Below are positions 50,784 through 58,447 of a stretch of DNA of 64,000 nt, piece after piece. The number at the start of each line of letters is the position of its first letter. The first letter of the stretch is position 1. The stretch lies in contig NZ_CP109067.1 in assembly GCF_035917335.1 (NCBI RefSeq), positions 622,501-686,500 of the forward strand, read 5' to 3'. The DNA comes from Micromonospora sp. NBC_01813 (GTDB taxonomy: Bacteria > Actinomycetota > Actinomycetes > Mycobacteriales > Micromonosporaceae). Below the pieces are notes generated by a model. The model was not told the DNA's origin and searched no databases. It saw only the letters and a list, made by a program, of their open reading frames with translations. The translations under genes were made by a program, and so were the position numbers.

Positions 50784-51947
50784 TTGAAGCGTAATCTTGT
50801 ACGCGTGCTCGGCGGCGTCGCCATGATGGCGCTCGTCGCGAGCGGCGCCGCTTGCGGCAGCGAGGACGGCGACGGCACGGAGGCTGGCGGCGAGGCGTGT
50901 GGCAACAAGATCGCCTTTTTCGGTGCGCTGACCGGTCCGTCTGCGGCGCTCGGCATCAACATGCGTGACGGTGCCGCGCTCGCGGTGGAGCAGTACAACG
51001 AGGAGAACCCGGACTGCACCGTCGAGCTGGTGGGTCTGGACTCGCAGGGCAGCCCGGACCAGGCGCCCGGTCTGGCCCAGCGCGCCATCGACGACGAGAA
51101 GATGCTCGGCATCGTCGGCCCGGCGTACTCGGGCGAGTCGGAGGCGGCCGGTCCGCTGTTCGCGGAGGCCGGTCTGGTCACCATCACCCCGTCGGCGACC
51201 CGGCCGAGCCTGGCCGACCAGGGTTGGCCGACCTTCTTCCGGGGCGTCGGCAACGACCTGAGCCAGGGCCCGGGTGCCGGCATCTACATGCGGGACGTGC
51301 TGGGTGCCAAGAAGGTCTTCGTCATCGACGACCAGTCGGCGTACGGCGCCGGTCTGGCCGACGAGGTCAAGAACCTCCTCGGTGACCTGGTCGTCGACTC
51401 CGACAAGGTCCAGGGCGAGGGCAAGCAGGTCGACTTCTCCGCCACCGTCACCAAGGTGCGCTCCTCCGGCGCCGACGCGGTCTTCTTCGGTGGGTACTAC
51501 CAGGAAGCCGGTCTGATCCGTAAGCAGCTCACCGACGCCGGCATCACCGCGGTCATGGTCGCCGGCGACGGCGTCAACGACAAGGCGTTCATCGACTCCG
51601 CCGGTGCGGCGGCCGCCGAGGGCACCGTCCTCACCTGCCCGTGCCAGCCGGCCACCGAGGCCCGGGGCAGCTTCGCCGCCGACTTCGAGGCGCTGCACGG
51701 CGTCGCGCCGGGCACCTACGGCGACACCGCCTACGACGCGGCGAACATCATGCTCGAGGGCATCAGCGAGGGCAACACCACCCGTGAGGCGCTGCTCGAG
51801 TTCGTGAAGGGCTACGAGGGCGAGGGCGTCGCGGCGAACTACAAGTTCGACGAGAAGGGCGAACTGGACGCGGCTCAGGTCGTCGTCTGGGCGTTCAAGG
51901 TCGTCAACGGTGAGGTCGTGCCGGACCAGGAGATCCCCAAGTCCTGA
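50784..51947 (+). CDS. livK: Branched-chain amino acid ABC substrate-binding lipoprotein
   Basis: A 387-residue LivK-type receptor. Start TTG chosen because AGGAGGG lies 9 bp upstream; a GTG-like longer frame lacks a site. Signal peptide with lipobox (ALVASGAACGSE). The Leu/Ile/Val-binding fold follows: FGALTGPSAALGINMRDGAALAVEQYN, VGPAYSGESEAAGPLF, GDTAYDAANIMLEG. It captures branched-chain amino acids outside the membrane and delivers them to LivHM. A terminator separates it from livH, which would let the receptor be made in excess. Confidence 0.93.
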   Translation: MKRNLVRVLGGVAMMALVASGAACGSEDGDGTEAGGEACGNKIAFFGALTGPSAALGINMRDGAALAVEQYNEENPDCTVELVGLDSQGSPDQAPGLAQRAIDDEKMLGIVGPAYSGESEAAGPLFAEAGLVTITPSATRPSLADQGWPTFFRGVGNDLSQGPGAGIYMRDVLGAKKVFVIDDQSAYGAGLADEVKNLLGDLVVDSDKVQGEGKQVDFSATVTKVRSSGADAVFFGGYYQEAGLIRKQLTDAGITAVMVAGDGVNDKAFIDSAGAAAAEGTVLTCPCQPATEARGSFAADFEALHGVAPGTYGDTAYDAANIMLEGISEGNTTREALLEFVKGYEGEGVAANYKFDEKGELDAAQVVVWAFKVVNGEVVPDQEIPKS

Positions 51948-51980
51948 TTCGTTCGAATCGGCAGGTCAGCTATCTAGCGG

Positions 51981-52010
51981 GTGCGGCCGGGAGCTCGCTC
52001 CCGGCCGCAC
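51981..52010 (+). terminator. Intra-operon terminator between livK and livH
   Basis: A perfect 13-bp stem starting GTGCGGCCGGGAG with a CTCG tetraloop, followed by CCGACTCTTTT. The T-run makes it a classical intrinsic terminator, unusual in this GC-rich genome. Confidence 0.88.
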
Positions 52011-52046
52011 CCGACTCTTTTCCTAGCCATCGATGGAGCACCCTCC

Positions 52047-52997
52047 TTGAATGTCAATGGACTGCTCTCGAACTTCGGAGAGCTCACCACGACCGGCTTG
52101 ACCCAGGGCGCCATCTATGCCCTGGTCGCGCTGGGGTACACGCTGGTCTACGGCGTACTGCGACTCATCAACTTCGCCCACTCCGAGGTCTTCATCGCCG
52201 GTGCCTTCGCCGCGCTGTGGACCTGGACGGCACTCGGGCTCACCCAGAACTCCGTGGTCAGCGGGGTCGGCCCGATCATCTTCTACCTGCTGATCGCCCT
52301 GATAGTGGCCGCGCTGGCGGCGGCGGCCACCGCGACCCTGATCGAACGGGTGGCGTACCGGCCACTGCGCAAACGCAACGCCCCGCCGTTGGCCTTCCTG
52401 ATCACCGCCATCGGTGCCTCGATCGCGCTGGCCGAGGCGTTCGGCGTCTACACCCGCCGGCTGCCGCAGGGCCTGCCGACGATCGTGAGCAACGCGCCGT
52501 TGTTCGAGATCGCCGGAGTGCCGATCACCACGGTGCAGCTGCTGACCGTGGGCGCGGCCCTGGTGATGATGGTCGGACTGGACTTCTTCATCAACCGTAG
52601 CCGGGTCGGTCGGGGCGTGCGGGCCGTCGCCCAGGACCCGAACACCGCCGCGCTGATGGGGGTCAACAAGGACCGGATCATCATGACCATCTTCATCCTG
52701 GGTGGTCTGATGGCCGGCGTCGCCGGCGTGCTGTACAACGTCCGGATCGGCGTGCTGACCTACAGCGTGGGCTTCCTGCTCGGGCTCAAGGCCTTCACCG
52801 CCGCGGTGCTGGGCGGGATCGGCAACCTGCGCGGTGCGCTGGTCGGCGGCCTGCTGCTCGGCGTCGTCGAGAACTACGCGTCCGGACTGTTCGGTACGCA
52901 GTGGAAAGACTTCGTTGCCTTCGCCGTACTGGTCGTCCTGCTGATGTTCCGGCCGACCGGTCTGCTCGGCGAGTCACTGGGGAGGGCACGGGTATGA
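52047..52997 (+). CDS. livH: Branched-chain amino acid ABC permease LivH
   Basis: A 316-residue permease with about eight membrane segments. TTG start with GGAG 9 bp upstream. LivH motifs: GLTQGAIYALVALGYTLVYGVLRLINFAHSEVF (in pieces), RAVAQDPNTAALMGVNKDRI, and LGLKAFTAAVLGGIGNLRGALVGG. The stop overlaps the livM start (ATGA). It forms the channel with LivM. Confidence 0.94.
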   Translation: MNVNGLLSNFGELTTTGLTQGAIYALVALGYTLVYGVLRLINFAHSEVFIAGAFAALWTWTALGLTQNSVVSGVGPIIFYLLIALIVAALAAAATATLIERVAYRPLRKRNAPPLAFLITAIGASIALAEAFGVYTRRLPQGLPTIVSNAPLFEIAGVPITTVQLLTVGAALVMMVGLDFFINRSRVGRGVRAVAQDPNTAALMGVNKDRIIMTIFILGGLMAGVAGVLYNVRIGVLTYSVGFLLGLKAFTAAVLGGIGNLRGALVGGLLLGVVENYASGLFGTQWKDFVAFAVLVVLLMFRPTGLLGESLGRARV

Positions 52998-54103
52998 CAG
53001 GCCTACGCGCCAAGCTGCACGATGCGCGCGGCGGGTTCTCCGACCGCTGGCACAATATGCCGAAGTGGGCCCGCTGGGCGCTGATCGCGGCCGTCGTGGT
53101 CTTCTTCTACGCGCTGCCGAACAAGGAGTTCTACGAGTACCTCGGGCCGATCCCGACCACCGAGTCGAACTTTGCCCAGGTGCTGTTCACCGTCTCCATC
53201 TACGTGCTGCTGGCGGTCGGACTCAACATCGTCGTCGGCTTCACCGGGCTGCTGGACCTCGGCTACTTCGGGTTCTTCGCGGTCGGCGCCTACACCGTCG
53301 CGGTGCTCACCTCGCCCAGCAGCGACCTCAAGACGCTCTGGCCGTGGCTGGCGGCGCTGCCGCTGGCGATCGGCATCACGATGATCTCCGGTCTGATGCT
53401 CGGCACCCCGACCCTGCGGTTGCGCGGCGACTACCTGGCGATCGTCACCCTCGGCTTCGCCGAGATGATCCGGATCGCCGCGGTGAGTTCCGAGTTCCTC
53501 AAGGGTCAGCGGGGCCTCAACCAGATTCCGCACCCGCCGGGCGAGTACGCCGACGGCAAACCGGTCTTCGGGGTGCTCGACGCCCGTCCGTACTACTGGC
53601 TGGTGCTCACCCTGATCATCGTCGTGGTGATCCTGGTGACCAACCTCAGCAACAGTCGGGTCGGCCGGGCCTGGGTCTCGATCCGTGAGGACGAGGACGC
53701 CGCCCAGTTGATGGGCGTGCCGACGTTCAAGTTCAAGTTGTGGGCGTTCGCGATGGGCGCGGCAATCGGCGGGCTCGCCGGGGCGCTGTTCGCCGGCAAG
53801 CAGAACTTCGTCAGCTCACAGAACTTCGAACTGCTCAACTCGATCATCATCCTGGCGGCGGTGATCCTCGGCGGCTCCGGCAACATCGTCGGCGCGATCG
53901 TCGGCGGCGGCCTGGTCGCGTACCTGATCGAACGTTTCCGCGGCATCGAGCTGTTCGGTGTCGAACTCTACGAGTACCGGTTCCTGGTCTTCGGCCTGAC
54001 CCTCGTGATCATGATGATCTTCCGGCCGCAGGGCCTGATCGCCAACAGACGCAGAGCCGCCGAATTCAAGGATCGCCGCAAGGAGGTGATCGTCGGTGGC
54101 TGA
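52994..54103 (+). CDS. livM: Branched-chain amino acid ABC permease LivM
   Basis: A 369-residue permease. ATG overlapping the livH stop, with GGAGGGCACGG upstream. Motifs: LNIVVGFTGLLDLGYFGFFAVGAYT, GDYLAIVTLGFAEMIRI, SIREDEDAAQLMGVPTFKFKLWAF and VILGGSGNIVGAIVGG. The C-terminal end is positively charged (ANRRRAAEFKDRRKE). The strong AAGGAGGTGATC ribosome site of livG lies in its last codons. Confidence 0.94.
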   Translation: MTGLRAKLHDARGGFSDRWHNMPKWARWALIAAVVVFFYALPNKEFYEYLGPIPTTESNFAQVLFTVSIYVLLAVGLNIVVGFTGLLDLGYFGFFAVGAYTVAVLTSPSSDLKTLWPWLAALPLAIGITMISGLMLGTPTLRLRGDYLAIVTLGFAEMIRIAAVSSEFLKGQRGLNQIPHPPGEYADGKPVFGVLDARPYYWLVLTLIIVVVILVTNLSNSRVGRAWVSIREDEDAAQLMGVPTFKFKLWAFAMGAAIGGLAGALFAGKQNFVSSQNFELLNSIIILAAVILGGSGNIVGAIVGGGLVAYLIERFRGIELFGVELYEYRFLVFGLTLVIMMIFRPQGLIANRRRAAEFKDRRKEVIVGG

Positions 54104-54914
54104 TCCGACGACCGAGACCAGCCCGCCGGCCACCCCGACCCGGGAGCCGCTGCTGGAGGTCGACCACGTCACGCTGCGCTTCGGCGGCGTGGTGGCCCTC
54201 AACGACGTGGACTTCACCCTTTACAAGGGGGAGATCCTCGGCCTGATCGGCCCGAACGGGGCCGGCAAGACGACCTGCTTCAACGCGATGACCGGCATCT
54301 ACCAGCCCACCGAGGGCGAGATCCGGTTCCGTGGCGAGCGGATCGTCGGCAAGAAGCGTCACCAGATCACCAAGATGGGCATGGCCCGGACGTTCCAGAA
54401 CATCCGGCTCTTCCCGGAGATGACCGCGCTGGAGAACGTCCAGGTCGGCGCCGACGCCCATCACAAGACCAGCGTCGTCTCCGCGATGCTGCGGCTGCCT
54501 CGACACTGGCGGGAAGAGCGTGAGGGCCGGGAGAAGGCCCGCGAACTGCTGGACTTCGTCGGGATCGGCAAGCGGATCAACGAGATGGCCCGCAACCTGG
54601 CGTACGGCGAACAGCGGCGCCTGGAGATCGCCCGGGCGTTGGCGACCGACCCGGTGCTGCTCTGCCTGGACGAGCCGGCGGCCGGCTTCAACCCGGCGGA
54701 GAAGGAAGAGCTGCTCCAGCTGATCCGCCAGATCCGGGACCGGGGCGTCACCGTGCTACTGATCGAGCACGACATGCGCCTGGTCATGGGGGTGACCGAC
54801 CGGATCGTGGTGTTGGAGTTCGGAAAGAAGATCGCCGACGGACTGCCCGCCGATGTGCGGGAGGACCACCGGGTGATCGCCGCCTATCTGGGAGTGCCGG
54901 ACGATGCTGCTTGA
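54096..54914 (+). CDS. livG: Branched-chain amino acid ABC ATP-binding protein LivG
   Basis: A 272-residue ATPase. Walker A GPNGAGKTT, Q-loop region ARTFQNIRLFPEMTALEN, signature AYGEQRRLEIARAL, Walker B LLCLDEPAAG, H-loop IEHDM, and the LivG tail with AAYLG. GTG start, overlapping the livM end by 8 bp. It works with LivF as an ATPase pair. Confidence 0.95.
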   Translation: MADPTTETSPPATPTREPLLEVDHVTLRFGGVVALNDVDFTLYKGEILGLIGPNGAGKTTCFNAMTGIYQPTEGEIRFRGERIVGKKRHQITKMGMARTFQNIRLFPEMTALENVQVGADAHHKTSVVSAMLRLPRHWREEREGREKARELLDFVGIGKRINEMARNLAYGEQRRLEIARALATDPVLLCLDEPAAGFNPAEKEELLQLIRQIRDRGVTVLLIEHDMRLVMGVTDRIVVLEFGKKIADGLPADVREDHRVIAAYLGVPDDAA

Positions 54915-55614
54915 GATCGAGGACGTCAGCCTGCTCTACGGGCGGATCCAGGCGCTGCACGGCATCAGCCTGACGGTCGACGAGGGCGAGATCGTCGCCC
55001 TGATCGGCGCGAACGGCGCCGGCAAGTCCACCACCATGCGGGCGATCTCCGGCATCCGGCCGATCGCCGCCGGCAAGATCACCTTCCAGGGCGAGGACAT
55101 CTCCAAGCTCCGGGCCGACCTGCGGGTACGCCGTGGGCTCTGCCAGGCGCCGGAGGGCCGGGGGATCTTCCCCGGCATGACGGTGCTGGAGAATCTGGAC
55201 ATGGGGGCGTACACCCGTCGTGACCGGGCCGGTATCGCCGCCGACCTGGAGCGGGTGCTGGGTCTGTTCCCGCGGCTGGCCGAGCGGCGCAAGCAGCACG
55301 GCGGCACCCTGTCCGGTGGCGAGCAGCAGATGCTCGCGGTCGGCCGGGCGCTGATGAGCCGGCCGAAGCTGTTGCTGCTCGACGAGCCCTCGATGGGGCT
55401 GGCACCGATGCTGATTCAGCAGATCTTCGACATCATCGTGGAGATCAACCAGCAGGGCACCACTGTCCTGCTGGTCGAGCAGAACGCCCAGCAGGCGCTG
55501 ACGCGCGCCCACCGGGCGTACGTGTTGGAGACCGGCCGGATCGTCAAGTCCGGCACCGGCATGGAACTGCTGCACGACCCGGCCGTCAAGGAGGCGTACC
55601 TGGGTGTCGCCTGA
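54904..55614 (+). CDS. livF: Branched-chain amino acid ABC ATP-binding protein LivF
   Basis: A 236-residue ATPase. Walker A GANGAGKSTTMRAISG, LCQAPEGRGIFPGMTVLENLDMG, signature LSGGEQQMLAVGRAL, Walker B LLLLDEPSMGLAP and VEQNAQQAL. It overlaps livG by 11 bp and ends the liv operon. Spacing of 36 bp then leads to a second amino acid transporter operon that may be read through. Confidence 0.95.
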   Translation: MLLEIEDVSLLYGRIQALHGISLTVDEGEIVALIGANGAGKSTTMRAISGIRPIAAGKITFQGEDISKLRADLRVRRGLCQAPEGRGIFPGMTVLENLDMGAYTRRDRAGIAADLERVLGLFPRLAERRKQHGGTLSGGEQQMLAVGRALMSRPKLLLLDEPSMGLAPMLIQQIFDIIVEINQQGTTVLLVEQNAQQALTRAHRAYVLETGRIVKSGTGMELLHDPAVKEAYLGVA

Positions 55615-55650
55615 CCCGGCACCGGTACGACCCGACCCCTCGGAGGAATC

Positions 55651-56550
55651 GTGACAATCACCCATCAGCGCACCCGGCGGGCAGCCGCCGGGGTCGCCGG
55701 CGCGCTCGCTCTCATGCTCACCCTCGGCGCCTGCGGTGAGCAGGACAGCGTCGAACAGCCGGGCGGTGGCGCGCCGAGCGCCGCACCCGACGACGACCTG
55801 GCCGCGCTCGTCCCGGACGAGATCAAGGCCGACGGCAAGATCCTGGTCGGGGTCGACGCGACCTACGCCCCGGCGGAGTTCCTCGACACCGACGGCGCCA
55901 CCGTGGTCGGTTTCGACGTCGACCTGTTCAACACGGTCGCCGGCAAGCTCGGTCTGACCACCGAGTACGTGCCGAGCCAGTTCGACGACATCATCCCCGG
56001 GGTGATGTCCGGCAAGTACGAGATCGGGGTCTCCTCGTTCACCATCAACGACGAGCGCAAAGCTCAGGTGAACATGGTGTCCTACTTTGCGGCCGGCACC
56101 CAGTGGGCGTCGCGCACCGGCGAACCGGTCGACCCGGACGCCGCCTGCGGCAAGCGGGTCGCGGTGCAGGCCGGCACCGTACAGGTGGAGGACATCGAGG
56201 CCCGGTCGGCGGCCTGCACCGCCGCCGGCGACCCCGAGATCACCATCGAACAGTTCCAGGGCCAGGACCAGGCGACCGCCTCGGTGGTCTCGGCCAAGAA
56301 CGACGCGATGCTGGCCGACTCGCCGGTCTGCGCGTACGCGGTGCAGCAGACCAACGGGGAGCTGGAGCTGTCCGGCGACATCTACGACTCTGCCCCGTAC
56401 GGCTACGTGGTGGCCCAGGAGCAGACCGAGTTCGCCGAGGCGGTGGCCCAGGCGCTGGCCGCGGTCATCGCCGATGGCAGCTACGAGCAGGCGCTGGGCA
56501 ACTGGGGCGTCGAAGCGGGCGGGATCACCGACCCGGCCGTGAACCCCTGA
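55651..56550 (+). CDS. Polar amino acid ABC substrate-binding lipoprotein
   Basis: A 299-residue family 3 binding protein. GTG start with GGAGGAA. Lipobox in LTLGACGEQ. Conserved pieces: ILVGVDATYAPAEFLDTDGATVVGFDVDLFN, FDDIIPGVMSGKYEIGVSSFTINDERKAQVN (in pieces), and GYVVAQEQTEFAEAVAQAL. Likely ligand glutamate, glutamine or a related amino acid; the exact specificity is not readable. First gene of an operon with permease and ATPase. Confidence 0.92.
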   Translation: MTITHQRTRRAAAGVAGALALMLTLGACGEQDSVEQPGGGAPSAAPDDDLAALVPDEIKADGKILVGVDATYAPAEFLDTDGATVVGFDVDLFNTVAGKLGLTTEYVPSQFDDIIPGVMSGKYEIGVSSFTINDERKAQVNMVSYFAAGTQWASRTGEPVDPDAACGKRVAVQAGTVQVEDIEARSAACTAAGDPEITIEQFQGQDQATASVVSAKNDAMLADSPVCAYAVQQTNGELELSGDIYDSAPYGYVVAQEQTEFAEAVAQALAAVIADGSYEQALGNWGVEAGGITDPAVNP

Positions 56551-56567
56551 GCATCAGCTGCTGACCG

Positions 56568-57587
56568 ATGTCTGTGGATAACCCCTCATCCGTCCCGGAC
56601 GGCGTCGAGCCGTCCGGGACGGACCAGGCCCATCCCGAGCCCGCCGGGTCCGCGGGCCGACCCGGCCCCGAGCCCGCCGGGGCGCTCCGGACCCGTCCGG
56701 AGCCGATCAAGGCGGTGCCGGTGCGTCGGCCGGGCCGCTGGGTGGCGATCGGCGTCCTCGCCGTACTCGCCGCGATGTTCATCCACCTGCTGGTCACCAA
56801 CGACCGGTTCCAGTGGTCGTTCATGGTCGACAACATGTTCCGGCCGCCGATCGTCGAAGGTGTCCGGACCACCATCACGATGACGCTGCTCGCCATGGTG
56901 ATCGGCATCGCCCTCGGCGTCGTGGTCGCCGTGATGCGACTGTCCGGCAACCCGATCCTGGCCGGGGTCGCCTGGTTGTACACCTGGTTCTTCCGGGCGG
57001 TGCCCCGGGTGGTGCTGCTGGTGCTCTTCGGCAACCTCGGCATCCTCTGGGAGCGGCTGGAGTTCGGGCTGCCGTTCGACCGTCAGCTCGGCGCCCTGTT
57101 CGGCGTCACCGACTTCGAGGCCCGGATCTGGGGCTTCGACGCGCGGACCGCGATCAGTGGATTCGTCGCCGGTCTGCTCGGGTTGGCGCTGTCCGAGGCG
57201 GCGTACATGGCGGAGATCGTCCGCGCCGGCATCCAGTCGGTCGACCCGGGTCAGGCCGAGGCCTGTGCCGCGCTCGGCATGAGCCAGGGGCTGACGTTGC
57301 GCCGGGTGGTGTTGCCACAGGCGATGCGGGTGATCGTGCCGCCGACCGGAAACGAGACGATCGCCATGCTCAAGGACACCTCGTTGCTGGCTTTCGTACC
57401 GGTCACCAACGAACTGTTCTTCCAGCTGTCGGCGGTCGGTTCCCGTACCTTTCAGGTTTTCCCGATGCTGGTCGCCGCCTGCCTGTGGTATCTGGCGCTG
57501 ACCAGCGTGTTGATGGTCGGCCAGTCGTTCCTCGAACGACGGTTCTCCCGCGGTTCCGCCGCCGCTGTCGCAGGAGGTACGCGTTGA
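56568..57587 (+). CDS. Polar amino acid ABC permease
   Basis: A 339-residue HisM/GlnP-type permease. The first 60 residues are a Pro/Glu-rich disordered cytoplasmic extension, longer than usual. Motifs: [47 protein letters not shown], and the EAA loop [21 protein letters not shown], with [14 protein letters not shown]. The start ATG has no strong ribosome site; a later start is possible. The stop overlaps the TTG of the ATPase gene. Confidence 0.92.
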   Translation: MSVDNPSSVPDGVEPSGTDQAHPEPAGSAGRPGPEPAGALRTRPEPIKAVPVRRPGRWVAIGVLAVLAAMFIHLLVTNDRFQWSFMVDNMFRPPIVEGVRTTITMTLLAMVIGIALGVVVAVMRLSGNPILAGVAWLYTWFFRAVPRVVLLVLFGNLGILWERLEFGLPFDRQLGALFGVTDFEARIWGFDARTAISGFVAGLLGLALSEAAYMAEIVRAGIQSVDPGQAEACAALGMSQGLTLRRVVLPQAMRVIVPPTGNETIAMLKDTSLLAFVPVTNELFFQLSAVGSRTFQVFPMLVAACLWYLALTSVLMVGQSFLERRFSRGSAAAVAGGTR

Positions 57588-58378
57588 CCGCGCCGCCCGC
57601 CGGCCCCGCCGGGCCCGACGACCAGATGGTGTACGCCGAGAACGTGCACAAGTCGTTCGGGTCGCTCGACGTGCTCAACGGGGTGGACCTGGCGGTGCGT
57701 CCCGGTGAGGTGTGCTGCGTGATCGGGCCGTCCGGGTCCGGAAAGTCGACCTTCCTGCGCTGCATCAACCACCTGGAGAAGATCAACGGCGGGCGGATCT
57801 GGGTGGACGGGTCGCTGGTCGGCTACCGCGAGCGGGGCGGCAAACTGCACGAGTTGCCGGACCGGGAGGTGGCCGCGCAGCGGCAGGCGATCGGCATGGT
57901 GTTCCAGCGGTTCAACCTCTTTCCGCACATGAGCGCCCTGGCCAACGTGATGGAGGCCCCGCTGCGGGTCCGCCGGCAGCCGAAGGTCGCGGTCCGCGAG
58001 CAGGCGTTGGCGCTGCTGGACCGGGTCGGGCTGGCCGACAAGGCGCAGGCCTATCCGGGGCAGCTCTCCGGTGGGCAGCAGCAGCGGGTGGCGATCGCCC
58101 GCGCGTTGGCCATGCGGCCGAAGCTGATGCTCTTCGACGAGCCGACCAGCGCGCTGGATCCGGAGCTGGTCGGTGAGGTGCTGGACGTGATGCGGGATCT
58201 GGCCCGCGACGGGATGACGATGATCGTGGTGACCCACGAGATCGGCTTCGCCCGCGAGGTCGGCGACTCGTTGGTCTTCATGGACGGCGGGGTGGTGGTC
58301 GAGGCCGGCGAGCCCCGGCAGGTCCTCGTCGATCCACGGCACGAACGAACCCGGGCATTCCTCAGCAAAGTCCTCTGA
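57584..58378 (+). CDS. Polar amino acid ABC ATP-binding protein
   Basis: A 264-residue ATPase of the GlnQ type. TTG start with a consensus AGGAGGT 6 bp upstream, overlapping the permease stop (TTGA). Walker [33 protein letters not shown], signature [15 protein letters not shown], Walker [15 protein letters not shown], and [11 protein letters not shown]. Completes a three-gene amino acid importer just upstream of polA. Confidence 0.94.
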   Translation: MTAPPAGPAGPDDQMVYAENVHKSFGSLDVLNGVDLAVRPGEVCCVIGPSGSGKSTFLRCINHLEKINGGRIWVDGSLVGYRERGGKLHELPDREVAAQRQAIGMVFQRFNLFPHMSALANVMEAPLRVRRQPKVAVREQALALLDRVGLADKAQAYPGQLSGGQQQRVAIARALAMRPKLMLFDEPTSALDPELVGEVLDVMRDLARDGMTMIVVTHEIGFAREVGDSLVFMDGGVVVEAGEPRQVLVDPRHERTRAFLSKVL

Positions 58379-58447
58379 ACTGGCGGGGCGTCGCCGGCCG
58401 CGAGCCGCCGGGGGCGCTGTCACACCCCCCGACTAGAGTCGCTTGAC

